Assembly: GCA_009930125.1 (NCBI GenBank)
Contig: RZYZ01000093.1
Span: forward strand, 1 to 8,046
Length of the DNA: 8,046 nucleotides
From: Clostridia bacterium
GTDB taxonomy: Bacteria; Bacillota; Clostridia; Clostridiales; Clostridiaceae
Reading direction: 5' to 3'
The notes beneath the pieces are model-generated. The model saw only the letters and a list, made by a program, of their open reading frames with translations, ran no database searches and was not told the origin of the DNA. Below are positions 1-6,335 of the stretch, one piece after another (positions within the stretch are counted from its first letter, which is position 1; each line of letters begins with the position of its first letter). The position numbers were made by a program, and so were the translations under genes.

Positions 1-1290
1 TTCTTCTATGGCTTCGGTGAACCGGTCTATATACTCATCATGGTTCTATCCATTTTCATCGACTATTTCAACGGACTTTTCATAGAGAAATACAGACACC
101 GGAAGCATCTTTCCAGAGTATTTCTCATACTATCCATCACAGCGAATCTGGGTCTTCTGGGATTCTTCAAGTACGCTGATTTCTTCATCGGAAACACCAA
201 TCTGTTCTTCGGAACGGACATGGCGCTTCTTTCCGTGGCGCTGCCCATCGGAATCTCCTTCTTCACCTTCCAGACCATGTCCTACAGTATTGATGTATAC
301 AGGGGAGAAGTCCGTGCCCAGAAGAATCTCATCACCTTCGGAACCTATGTCTCCATGTTTCCCCAGCTCATCGCAGGCCCCATAGTCATCTACAGGGATG
401 TGGAGAAGCAGCTGGAGAAAAGAGAAACGGATCTTCCTCATCTGAAGGACGGCATACACAGATTCATACTGGGGCTGGGAAAGAAAGTGCTTCTCGCCAA
501 CAGCATCGGCGGACTGTGGGAACAGGTGAAGATGCTTCCTATTGAGGAGCTGACGGTGGCCACAGCCTGGATCGGTGCGGCGGCCTTTGCCCTTCAGATC
601 TATTATGATTTCAGCGGATATTCGGATATGGCCATCGGTCTTGGTAAACTGATGGGATTTGATTTTCTTGAAAACTTCAACTATCCCTTTGTTTCCAGAA
701 GCATCACTGAATTCTGGAGAAGGTGGCATATCAGCCTCTCCAAATGGTTCAGAAACTACCTCTACTTCCCCCTGGGCGGAAACCGCAGAGGGAAATGGGT
801 CACACTGAGAAACATCGCAGTGGTTTGGATGCTCACGGGCTTCTGGCATGGAGCCTCCTGGAACTATCTGCTGTGGGGCGTATACTTTGCTGTGGTTCTG
901 ATTCTGGAGAAGACCTTTCTCGGAAAGATCCTTGAAAAGTCAGGAGGAATCCTTTCCAGAGTCTACACCCTTCCTGTGCTCCTCATAAGCTTTGCGGTCT
1001 TTGCGCTGGAGGATCTTTCTCATCTGTCAGGCTACCTGATGGTCATGCTGGGCAGGGGAGCCTTTGCGGATACCTTCTCTATGTATCTCGTAGATCGTTA
1101 CACTCTGCTGTTTCTGTTGCTGGTCCTGTTTGCCACGCCATGGCCATACAGAACCTATCTTCAGTTCCTGGAAAGAAAAGGACATGCAGGAGATGTGGTA
1201 TCCGCGATCGTCCTTTTTGCTCTGTTCACTCTGTCTGCTGCCTATATTGTGGATGGTGCCTACAATCCGTTTCTGTACTTCAGATTTTAG
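1..1290 (+). CDS. MBOAT family membrane-bound O-acyltransferase (AlgI-like), 5' partial
   Basis: Multi-pass membrane enzyme that passes an acyl (usually acetyl) group across the membrane for O-acylation of an exported polysaccharide or wall polymer. The frame is open from base 1: 13 codons (FFYGFGEP...) precede the first in-window ATG at 40 and match the usual second segment of this family. I therefore read the gene as truncated by the window edge, with roughly 40 residues missing, and not as starting at 40. Family hallmarks are visible: DVYRGE, PQLIAGPI, QIYYDFSGYSDMAIGLG, FNYPF, FWRRWHISLSKWFRNYLYFPLGG-type motif (His codon at 727-729), and LTGFWHGASWNYLLWG with the second conserved His at 847-849. 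Hydrophobic segments run through the whole protein. It lies directly before a DHHW/AlgJ-like gene, the usual partner. The family call is firm; the acceptor polymer cannot be told from the sequence. Confidence 0.95.
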   Translation, partial: FFYGFGEPVYILIMVLSIFIDYFNGLFIEKYRHRKHLSRVFLILSITANLGLLGFFKYADFFIGNTNLFFGTDMALLSVALPIGISFFTFQTMSYSIDVYRGEVRAQKNLITFGTYVSMFPQLIAGPIVIYRDVEKQLEKRETDLPHLKDGIHRFILGLGKKVLLANSIGGLWEQVKMLPIEELTVATAWIGAAAFALQIYYDFSGYSDMAIGLGKLMGFDFLENFNYPFVSRSITEFWRRWHISLSKWFRNYLYFPLGGNRRGKWVTLRNIAVVWMLTGFWHGASWNYLLWGVYFAVVLILEKTFLGKILEKSGGILSRVYTLPVLLISFAVFALEDLSHLSGYLMVMLGRGAFADTFSMYLVDRYTLLFLLLVLFATPWPYRTYLQFLERKGHAGDVVSAIVLFALFTLSAAYIVDGAYNPFLYFRF

Positions 1291-1302
1291 GAGGAAGCGA
1301 AA

Positions 1303-2424
1303 ATGAAACACAAAAAAAAGAAAATGCTTCTGCTGCTGGTCCTGGGGATCCTTCTGATTCCCCTCGCAACCAACATCCTTTTTCCGTCCCGGAAATTTTC
1401 GGACCTGGAGAACAGAGTGCTGACCGGGGAAATCAGATGGGATGAGGACATGCTGGAGTCCGGTGTTCTGGCAGAGAGGGTGGAATCCTATGTACAGGAT
1501 CAGTTTCCCCTGAGAGATGTTCTGATCAATCTGAAATCCGATGTGGAAGTGCTTCTGGGAAAAGAAGAGAACAACAGCGTCTATAAGGGACAGGACGGAT
1601 ATCTGTTCAGAAAGCCCGGTGTATACGAGGAGAAGACTCTGTCGGATAATCTGAAAGCCCTTGATATCCTGTCTCAGAAGCTGGAAGGGAGCCTTTCTCT
1701 GATTCTGGCACCACCCTCCTCCATGGTGCATACGGAGAAGCTGCCAGCATTCGTCAATGCGGATAAGGAAAATGCCTATTATGAGGAGATTCTGAAAAAA
1801 ATATCAGAAAGTCAGGTGGTGCCTGTGCTTCAGAAACTGCTGGAAAAGAACCAGGAAGAAGTCTACTTCAGAACTGATCACCACTGGACACAGTATGGCG
1901 CCTATATCGCCTATGAAGAGCTTATGCACACTCTTTTACTGGAACCTGTGGACAACAGCTCCTTTGCTGTGTATAAAACCTCCGGTTTTCAGGGAACCCT
2001 ATATTCCAGGTTCAGAGGAACCTTCATAGAAGGGGAAGACTTTGTTCTCTATGAATCCGAAGGGCCGAACTACCAGGTGGAGTTTGTCGCAGAAAACCGT
2101 CTGGAAGATGGGATTCTCTTCAGGGAGAATCTGGATACAAGAGACAAGTATAAAGTGTATCTGGATGGGAACGATCCACTGATCCGGATCCGAAACCCAG
2201 AGGCCAGGTATCAGGAGAAGGTACTGGTGCTGAAGGATTCCTACGCCAATGCCATGGCCCCCTATCTTGCGGAAAGCTTCCAGGAAGTACATTATATGGA
2301 CCTGAGATACAATAATGCACCTCTATCAGACTATATCGAGAAGGAAGGTTTCACCAGAGTGGTCCTTCTATACGGTATGGACAGCATAGGAGAAGACCCG
2401 AATCTTAGAAAGCTCGGCTTCTAG
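1303..2424 (+). CDS. DHHW family protein, AlgJ/AlgX-like SGNH acyltransferase partner
   Basis: 373-residue protein with a Lys-rich N-terminus and one transmembrane segment or uncleaved signal (about residues 8-27), so the rest should lie outside the membrane. It carries the family signature TDHHWTQYGAY, with DHHW at residues 192-195, and a C-terminal block KDSYANAMAPYL where Ser313 is the likely nucleophile, followed by DLRYNN. The segment SLILAPPSSMVHTEKLP (about 131-147) matches the conserved middle strand of these proteins. In alginate systems, related AlgJ/AlgX proteins take the acetyl group delivered by the MBOAT protein and place it on the polymer. The start is supported by AGGAGG at 1289-1294, which overlaps the stop codon of the MBOAT gene. 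The gap is only 12 bases, so the two are probably translationally coupled. Family confidence is high; polymer and acyl group are unknown. Confidence 0.87.
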   Translation: MKHKKKKMLLLLVLGILLIPLATNILFPSRKFSDLENRVLTGEIRWDEDMLESGVLAERVESYVQDQFPLRDVLINLKSDVEVLLGKEENNSVYKGQDGYLFRKPGVYEEKTLSDNLKALDILSQKLEGSLSLILAPPSSMVHTEKLPAFVNADKENAYYEEILKKISESQVVPVLQKLLEKNQEEVYFRTDHHWTQYGAYIAYEELMHTLLLEPVDNSSFAVYKTSGFQGTLYSRFRGTFIEGEDFVLYESEGPNYQVEFVAENRLEDGILFRENLDTRDKYKVYLDGNDPLIRIRNPEARYQEKVLVLKDSYANAMAPYLAESFQEVHYMDLRYNNAPLSDYIEKEGFTRVVLLYGMDSIGEDPNLRKLGF

Positions 2425-2440
2425 ACTCAGCGGGGAAGCC
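2416..2440 (+). other. Weak inverted repeat at the end of the acylation operon
   Basis: GGCTTC (2416-2421) can pair with GAAGCC (2435-2440), and GGGGAAGC recurs at 2453-2460. No T-run follows, so I do not call this an intrinsic terminator. Transcription of the acylation operon may therefore read into the DUF697 gene or end by another mechanism. Confidence 0.25.
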
Positions 2441-2481
2441 TTGCTCTGGGAAGGGGAAGCTGTCAAAATGGTTCTGAATCA

Positions 2482-2490
2482 TGGTAGAAT
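2482..2490 (+). promoter_or_regulatory. Extended -10 promoter before the DUF697 gene
   Basis: TGG-TAGAAT (-10 hexamer at 2485-2490) has the TGN extension. The -35 position (GTCAAA, 2462-2467, 17-base spacer) matches the TTGACA consensus at only 3 of 6 places, which is tolerable for an extended -10 promoter. It lies 42 bases before the chosen start at 2532. The core and following bases closely match the promoter at 3733-3741. Confidence 0.45.
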
Positions 2491-2518
2491 GATAATAAAA
2501 TGCATTGTCATGCTATGT

Positions 2519-2524
2519 GAGGAG
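2519..2524 (+). promoter_or_regulatory. Shine-Dalgarno that fixes the start at 2532
   Basis: GAGGAG sits 7 bases before the ATG at 2532. The longer reading with a TTG at 2505 has no comparable site and would place this Shine-Dalgarno inside the coding sequence, so the ATG is preferred. Confidence 0.75.
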
Positions 2525-2531
2525 TGGAATC

Positions 2532-3500
2532 ATGGACTCTATAATTCGACCGGTGAAAAAAAGTCTGACCTATGCCGCCTTTGTGCTGATCCTTCTCTTT
2601 CTTCTTTTTGCAGTGAATCAGACAGCACAGATCTATGATCTGACCTACAGTATCAATCCCTATTTCGGGTATTTCACGCTGGTGCTGCTCATTATTCTTC
2701 TTGGTCTAGTGCTCATCATCCCACTGGTGGGCATTCTGAGTCTTCGCAGAAAACCGGAGGTGCCCAAGTCCCTGGAGGACCCCCTTTATCCGGTCTATCT
2801 GGAAACTCTCAAGAAAAGACTGAGCGGGAATCCCTATCTGAAGGCCAGAGGGTTTGTGTTTAAAGAAGAGACGGAGCTCAGAGAAGAGGTGGACAGAGCC
2901 CTGAAAGTGCTCGATGTGGAGGCGGGAAGGCTTGTAAGAAATAGTGCTTCCTCCGTGTTTCTAACCACAGCCATCTCCCAGAACGGTGCTCTGGACAGTC
3001 TGTTTGTTTTCACAAGTCTTGGAAAGATGATCTGGGAAGTGGCGCATATCTATAATCAGAGACCAGCTCTTCGGGAAATCGTCTATCTGTACGGAAATGT
3101 CTTCGGAACGGTCCTCATGGCACGAAGCGTGGAAGATCTGGACCTCATGGATGACCAGCTGGAGCCGGTCATTGCATCCATTCTGGGAGGAAGCCTTGGC
3201 AGTCTCATTCCAGGGACTGTCCATGTGACGAACATCCTGATCAATTCCATCACGGAAGGATCTGTCAATGCACTGCTGTGCCTGAGAGTCGGTGCCATGG
3301 CGAAAAGATACAGTGGAAGTGTCGTGGAAGTGGACAGAAAGTTCATCAGAAGATCCGCCTCCATAGAGGCCATAGGTCTTCTTGGCGGAATCATCAAGGA
3401 TAATACCGCCGTGGTGGTCCAGTCCTTTGGAAAAGCGGCGAAGGGAGCCACCAGAAAGATTTTCAGACGCAAGCCCGATCCGGATCAGGATGAATCATAG
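2532..3500 (+). CDS. DUF697 (YcjF-like) domain membrane protein
   Basis: 322-residue protein of unknown function. Two transmembrane helices lie near the N-terminus (about residues 11-30 and 43-70), separated by a short loop and followed by a basic LRRKPE stretch. A polar, Glu/Lys-rich linker (about 75-135) leads to a DUF697-like domain at about 137-260. That domain has the typical features: a small-residue-rich entry, ALDSLFVFTSLGKMIWEVAHIY, REIVYLYGNVFGTVLMARS, a Gly/Ser-rich helix SILGGSLGSLIPG, and late ALLCLRVGAMAKRY. The C-terminus is basic and then acidic. DUF697 often occurs next to or fused to Era/MnmE-like GTPases, but no GTPase gene or P-loop motif is present here. The gene has its own promoter and terminator and is probably monocistronic. 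The domain assignment is from remembered family patterns and is moderately sure; the function is unknown. Confidence 0.72.
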   Translation: MDSIIRPVKKSLTYAAFVLILLFLLFAVNQTAQIYDLTYSINPYFGYFTLVLLIILLGLVLIIPLVGILSLRRKPEVPKSLEDPLYPVYLETLKKRLSGNPYLKARGFVFKEETELREEVDRALKVLDVEAGRLVRNSASSVFLTTAISQNGALDSLFVFTSLGKMIWEVAHIYNQRPALREIVYLYGNVFGTVLMARSVEDLDLMDDQLEPVIASILGGSLGSLIPGTVHVTNILINSITEGSVNALLCLRVGAMAKRYSGSVVEVDRKFIRRSASIEAIGLLGGIIKDNTAVVVQSFGKAAKGATRKIFRRKPDPDQDES

Positions 3501-3510
3501 AAAGAAGAAC

Positions 3511-3541
3511 AGATCGTTCACCATGGTGGAGGATCTTTTTT
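3511..3541 (+). terminator. Intrinsic terminator after the DUF697 gene
   Basis: An inverted repeat (3511-3522 with 3525-3536) has one G-G mismatch and one G-T pair and is followed by a run of six T (3536-3541). It begins 10 bases after the stop codon. Confidence 0.8.
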
Positions 3542-3645
3542 CATGGCGGAGAATGATGCGAAAAAGCTTGTACGCTTCTGTAAAATGAGATGTCAATGAT
3601 TCTTTGAGCTGCTGTCCATGCGTACCATAAAAATTTCACAAATGG
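3542..3645. other. Non-coding spacer between two terminators
   Basis: No open frame with a ribosome binding site is seen; the longest ATG frame (from 3543) gives only about 18 codons. GAGCTGCT at 3606-3613 repeats the 5' arm of the following terminator. GTACGC near 3571 and GCGTAC near 3620 are complementary. A possible -10 (TAAAAT, 3581-3586) has no matching -35. I see no gene here; a short non-coding transcript ending at the next terminator cannot be excluded. Confidence 0.3.
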
Positions 3646-3699
3646 AAAGAGCTGCTAAGAGCAGCCAGGGACAAGGGCTGCATGAAGCAGCTCTTTTTT
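3646..3699 (+). terminator. Strong compound intrinsic terminator
   Basis: An 11-bp outer stem, AAAGAGCTGCT (3646-3656) with AGCAGCTCTTT (3686-3696), encloses a second stem GCAGCC (3661-3666) with GGCTGC (near 3676-3681). Six T follow or overlap the 3' arm (3694-3699). The 5' arm can instead form the local hairpin GCTGCT-AAG-AGCAGC (3651-3665), so alternative folds compete. No gene lies immediately upstream except past the previous terminator. It may be a backup terminator or the end of a small transcript. Confidence 0.8.
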
Positions 3700-3732
3700 G
3701 TTACCACTCTGTGTTCAATTATTTTCTGCTGG

Positions 3733-3741
3733 TGCTAGAAT
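3733..3741 (+). promoter_or_regulatory. Extended -10 promoter of the SH3b/deacetylase gene
   Basis: TGC-TAGAAT, with the -10 at 3736-3741, lies about 50 bases before the start at 3791. The -35 is weak: TTCAAT at 3714-3719 with a 16-base spacer, 3 of 6 matches. It lies just after a terminator and before a strong Shine-Dalgarno, where a promoter is expected. The sequence is very similar to the promoter at 2482-2490. Confidence 0.5.
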
Positions 3742-3775
3742 GATTAAACAGCAAACGTACAGGCAGAAAAATAAG

Positions 3776-3782
3776 AAGGAGG
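3776..3782 (+). promoter_or_regulatory. Shine-Dalgarno that fixes the start at 3791
   Basis: AAGGAGG lies 8 bases before the ATG at 3791. In-frame upstream codons (TTG at 3698 and ATG at 3740) lie inside the terminator or overlap the promoter -10 and lack such a site, so they are rejected as starts. Confidence 0.85.
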
Positions 3783-3790
3783 CGTACACC

Positions 3791-5143
3791 ATGAAAGCCG
3801 CAAATGGGTTTTGCAGGGTGATTGTGTTTACGCTTTTCCTGCTGCTTTCAGCTGCGTTTTTGGGTCATCATGAAGGCCCGATCCGTCTCTTTAGTGCAGG
3901 GCAGAATACGGTTATCGCAGAGGCTTCAGAAATTAAGATCACTACAGCGAATCTCAATATGAGAACAGGTCCGGGAACAGGATATGCAGTCATCACTGTG
4001 ATCCCCAAAGGTTCACAAGTCACGGTGAACGGATATTCCGGGGACTGGGCCAAGGTCACCTACAGCGGTAAAAACGGATATGCCCATAGCAGTTATCTGA
4101 AAAACGAATCCAGCACTGTGCGATATACCACAGCGAATCTCAACATGAGAACAGGTCCAGGCACAAGCTATGCAGTGATTCTGGTCATCCCCAAAGGAGC
4201 AGAGATCACGGTTACCGATACAAGCAGCACATGGTACAAGGTGAGCTATGGCGGGAAGAGCGGCTATGCCAGTTCCAGTTATCTCACTGCCACAGCACCG
4301 TCATCTTCTGAGCTTCCTGTGCGATATACCACGGAGGATCTGAATCTGAGAACAGGACCCGGAACGTCCTATTCCATCATTCTCACCATGCCGAAGGGGT
4401 CAAAGGTTTATGTTCTGGATTCGAAATATGCCTGGCCCAAAGTGAGATACGGAGCCCGGGAAGGTTATGCCGGCCCATCCTATCTGTCCGCTACACCACC
4501 GGGAACATCAGCTACAGTGGCACCTGCGGTGGCCATTCGCAAGGGCAATGTGAGCTCTTCTACGAAAAGAATCGCGCTGACCTTCGACGATTACGGAAGC
4601 GCAGCACAGATTCGTTCGATACTTTCATCCCTGAAAAGCTATGGAGCAAAAGCGACCTTCTTTCCCAATGGGGATTTTGTGAAGAACAATCCTTCGCTCA
4701 TCAGAGAAATCACAGCTGGAGGGCATTCCGTGGAAAGTCATAACTATGCGCACAAAGATCTGACCACCCTCAGTGATGCCCAGGTAAGAGAGCAGATTCG
4801 TCTGGCGAAAAATGCCATCTATAGTGTGACAGGGAAATATCCGTCGATGGTGAGACCCCCCTACGGCGCCTATGATACGAGAACAAGAACCATCGCCGGT
4901 GAAGAGGGCGTGAGATATTTTGTTCTGTGGTCCGCGGATACCAGTGACTGGGCCACGGTGCGTGACGGCGTCACCATCACAACGGACTATGTCATCAATA
5001 CGGCCGTGAATAATGCGTCGCAGAACGGGATCATCCTGATGCACATGCATTCCGACAAGACGGTTTCGGGTCTTCCCACCATATTAAAGCGCTTAAGAGA
5101 TGCGGGATACCAGTTTGTCACGGTGAATGAGATGGTCAATTAA
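3791..5143 (+). CDS. Secreted polysaccharide deacetylase (NodB/CE4) with three SH3b domains
   Basis: 450-residue exported enzyme, probably removing N-acetyl groups from peptidoglycan or a related surface glycan. A hydrophobic signal or anchor segment (about residues 8-25) is followed by three bacterial SH3 domains (about 48-104, 109-166, 177-233). Each opens with N-L-N-(M/L)-R-T-G-P-G-T and ends in GYA..SYL, a pattern used for wall binding. A Pro/Thr-rich linker leads to a NodB domain (about 258-450) with all the usual motifs: TFDD (D266, D267), H312 and H317 in HSVESH as metal ligands, RPPYGAYD (355-362), DTSDW (383-387) and LMH (H418). The first motif reads TFDDYGS instead of the common TFDDGP, a known variant. 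Its upstream terminator and downstream bidirectional terminator make it a single-gene unit. The catalytic family is certain; the exact substrate (GlcNAc, MurNAc or another glycan) is not. Confidence 0.95.
   Translation: MKAANGFCRVIVFTLFLLLSAAFLGHHEGPIRLFSAGQNTVIAEASEIKITTANLNMRTGPGTGYAVITVIPKGSQVTVNGYSGDWAKVTYSGKNGYAHSSYLKNESSTVRYTTANLNMRTGPGTSYAVILVIPKGAEITVTDTSSTWYKVSYGGKSGYASSSYLTATAPSSSELPVRYTTEDLNLRTGPGTSYSIILTMPKGSKVYVLDSKYAWPKVRYGAREGYAGPSYLSATPPGTSATVAPAVAIRKGNVSSSTKRIALTFDDYGSAAQIRSILSSLKSYGAKATFFPNGDFVKNNPSLIREITAGGHSVESHNYAHKDLTTLSDAQVREQIRLAKNAIYSVTGKYPSMVRPPYGAYDTRTRTIAGEEGVRYFVLWSADTSDWATVRDGVTITTDYVINTAVNNASQNGIILMHMHSDKTVSGLPTILKRLRDAGYQFVTVNEMVN
3932..4489 (+). repeat. Three tandem SH3b-coding repeats
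   Basis: The three SH3 units repeat at the DNA level. CAGCGAATCTCAA at 3945 recurs at 4131 (offset 186 bases, 62 codons) and the surrounding AGAACAGGTCC stretch is also kept. GTGCGATATACCAC at 4119-4132 recurs at 4320-4333 (offset 201 bases, 67 codons). Units 1 and 2 are closest at the start, and units 2 and 3 share the inter-domain join, which suggests growth by internal duplication. Confidence 0.8.
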
Positions 5144-5188
5144 AGGTCAGGGTACGTTTGTAGGCTACTTCGGGTGAAGAAGCATCAG

Positions 5189-5249
5189 AGAAAAACAGGT
5201 ACCGGAAGAGATGTGATTCAGCACATCCTCTCCTGGTACCTGTTTTTCT
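5189..5249. terminator. Bidirectional terminator between convergent genes
   Basis: A perfect 15-bp stem (5189-5203 with 5235-5249) carries A5 in its 5' arm and T5 in its 3' arm, so it offers a U-run on both strands. The inner part pairs further: GAAGAG with CTCTCC-side bases, then GATGTG (5210-5215) with CACATC (5222-5227), with small bulges and a 6-base loop. It sits between the plus-strand deacetylase (stop 5143) and the minus-strand peptidase (stop 5258) and can end both transcripts. Confidence 0.9.
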
Positions 5250-5257
5250 GATTTCAG

Positions 5258-6157
5258 CTAGTTGAATACAGCAAAGTCCACATCCAGCAGGGGATAGGTT
5301 CTGCTCTTGTCGTCAAAGTGCCACCATTCGCTGGGAAGACCCGTGAAGCCCGACTCCTCCATGATTCGGGCCAGATACAGCATGTTTTCTCTCGCCTTTT
5401 CACTGCTGCCCTGATAATTTCTGGAAGCCTTTTCGGAGAAATCATCGTAGTCTGTAGGCATTTCCAGTGTATTGCCCTGGAAATCCTCCAGGGTGATGTC
5501 TACGGAAGCGCCTCTGTTGTGGATGGAGCCTTTGGCCGGGTCTGCCACGTATCTCGGGTCTGGGACCAGATTCCAGAAAATCTCCTGGACCGATCGGGGT
5601 CTGTATCCGTCCCAGATCCGGATCCGGTAGCCGTCTTTTTCAAAGCGTTCATTGGCGCTTTTCAGCTTAAGGGCCGTCTCCAGGTTGAGTAGAGCTGGTG
5701 CGTCTACCGGATAGACTCTCTGACCGGTGAAGTTGTCGTCTGTGGCGTACTTCAGGTCCACGGAAAGAGAAGCATCGATGTCCAGTACCCTCACAAGACC
5801 GTTGTAGACGAAGAGTTCCCTCTGTTCTCTTTCGCTTCTGAGCGCTTCGGAAAGTTTCAGGTTCTCCTCTTTCAGGGTAAGGCTTCGCTTCTCCTTCTCC
5901 GTAAGTGCTTCACGTAGCTCGCTGACCGTATTCTCCAGCTTTTTCTTTTCCGCACTCAGTTTTTCGTTCTCTGAGGTGAGCACCTCCAGCTTCCCACCAA
6001 GCTCTTCATAAGAGGCCTGGAGATAGTCCAGCTTTTTCTCCGCAGAGGAGTATGACCTGTTTTCCTTCAGGATCACTGCAGCTGCGGCAATAAGAAGAAT
6101 CAGCAGAAAGGCAGCGATGATATAGGGAACTCTGCTGGTTTTGCTTGTACTTCTCAA
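5258..6157 (-). CDS. Membrane-anchored VanX-like D-Ala-D-Ala dipeptidase (peptidase M15D) with coiled coil
   Basis: 299-residue protein. A basic N-terminus and one transmembrane helix (about residues 11-30) are followed by a Glu/Lys/Leu-rich predicted coiled coil (about 36-116) and a C-terminal M15 domain (about 117-299). Domain motifs fit VanX: DLKYATDDNFTG, IWDGYRPRSVQ (R186), SIHNRGASVD with zinc ligands H213 and D220, and EWWHFDD with catalytic E277 and zinc ligand H280. The spacings (H to D 7, E to H 3) equal those of VanX H116/D123 and E181/H184. VanX hydrolyses D-Ala-D-Ala; it is normally about 200 residues and soluble, so the anchor and coiled coil are additions that place the domain on one face of the membrane, probably outside. 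The start is TTG at 6157 with AAGGAG 10 bases upstream; no in-frame ATG lies before the domain. No vanHA or vanRS genes are nearby, so a peptidoglycan-turnover role is more likely than glycopeptide resistance. Confidence 0.9.
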   Translation of the reverse strand: MRSTSKTSRVPYIIAAFLLILLIAAAAVILKENRSYSSAEKKLDYLQASYEELGGKLEVLTSENEKLSAEKKKLENTVSELREALTEKEKRSLTLKEENLKLSEALRSEREQRELFVYNGLVRVLDIDASLSVDLKYATDDNFTGQRVYPVDAPALLNLETALKLKSANERFEKDGYRIRIWDGYRPRSVQEIFWNLVPDPRYVADPAKGSIHNRGASVDITLEDFQGNTLEMPTDYDDFSEKASRNYQGSSEKARENMLYLARIMEESGFTGLPSEWWHFDDKSRTYPLLDVDFAVFN

Positions 6158-6167
6158 CTAAAATCAT

Positions 6168-6173
6168 CTCCTT
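6168..6173 (-). promoter_or_regulatory. Shine-Dalgarno for the TTG start of the VanX-like gene
   Basis: On the minus strand AAGGAG precedes the TTG at 6157 by 10 bases. A nearby ATG (within GAGATGATT) is out of frame with the peptidase, so the TTG is the best start. Confidence 0.65.
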
Positions 6174-6188
6174 CACGATTCTCTATAA

Positions 6189-6219
6189 AGTATAACCCGA
6201 CTCTGTAGTGTTATATCAG
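6189..6219 (-). promoter_or_regulatory. Possible promoter of the VanX-like gene
   Basis: On the minus strand TATACT (6189-6194) could be a -10, about 32 bases before the start codon. The best -35 nearby, CTGATA (6214-6219), has 4 of 6 matches but a long 19-base spacer. A promoter is expected here because the gene has no upstream co-directional neighbour, but this exact assignment is weak. Confidence 0.3.
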
Positions 6220-6262
6220 GATGGACTATCCAATAAATATATTATTTTTTTCTGAACACTAT

Positions 6263-6291
6263 TGCTATAGGATACTGTTATTTGGTATAAT
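6263..6291 (+). promoter_or_regulatory. Upstream sigma-A-type promoter (P2) of the RHH gene
   Basis: TTGCTA (6263-6268), a 17-base spacer, then TATAAT (6286-6291): 4 of 6 and 6 of 6 matches to consensus. A transcript from here would carry a leader of about 155 bases before the RHH start at 6453, including the AGGTG-AAAA-CACCT hairpin. Confidence 0.5.
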
Positions 6292-6321
6292 TTCTAATTG
6301 TTGCAATATATTTTGCTTGAA

Positions 6322-6335
6322 AGGTGAAAACACCT
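6322..6335. repeat. Small perfect inverted repeat AGGTG-AAAA-CACCT
   Basis: Five-base arms around AAAA, between the two tandem promoters. It could be an operator or a small RNA hairpin in the leader from the upstream promoter. No T-run follows, so it is not a terminator. Confidence 0.35.

Noticed and set aside
130..849. 239-codon minus-strand open frame inside the MBOAT gene
   Set aside because: Lies fully opposite a gene with clear family motifs; its translation is rich in Gly, Glu and His without any domain pattern.
1027..1731. 234-codon minus-strand open frame across the end of MBOAT and start of the DHHW gene
   Set aside because: Antisense to two strongly supported genes; low-complexity Gln/His-rich translation.
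2505..2531. Upstream TTG start for the DUF697 gene
   Set aside because: No Shine-Dalgarno before it, whereas the ATG at 2532 has GAGGAG 7 bases upstream.
3542..3645. Riboswitch or T-box leader
   Set aside because: No T-box sequence or known riboswitch core was seen, and the following terminator is upstream of the next gene's own promoter.
3698..3790. Upstream TTG start for the SH3b deacetylase
   Set aside because: It would start in the T-run of a terminator and include the promoter; the ATG at 3791 has AAGGAGG and opens directly into a signal sequence.
5258..6157. Glycopeptide (vancomycin) resistance locus
   Set aside because: A VanX-like domain alone is not evidence: no D-Ala-D-Lac ligase, VanH dehydrogenase or VanRS regulators are present, and the protein is membrane-anchored.
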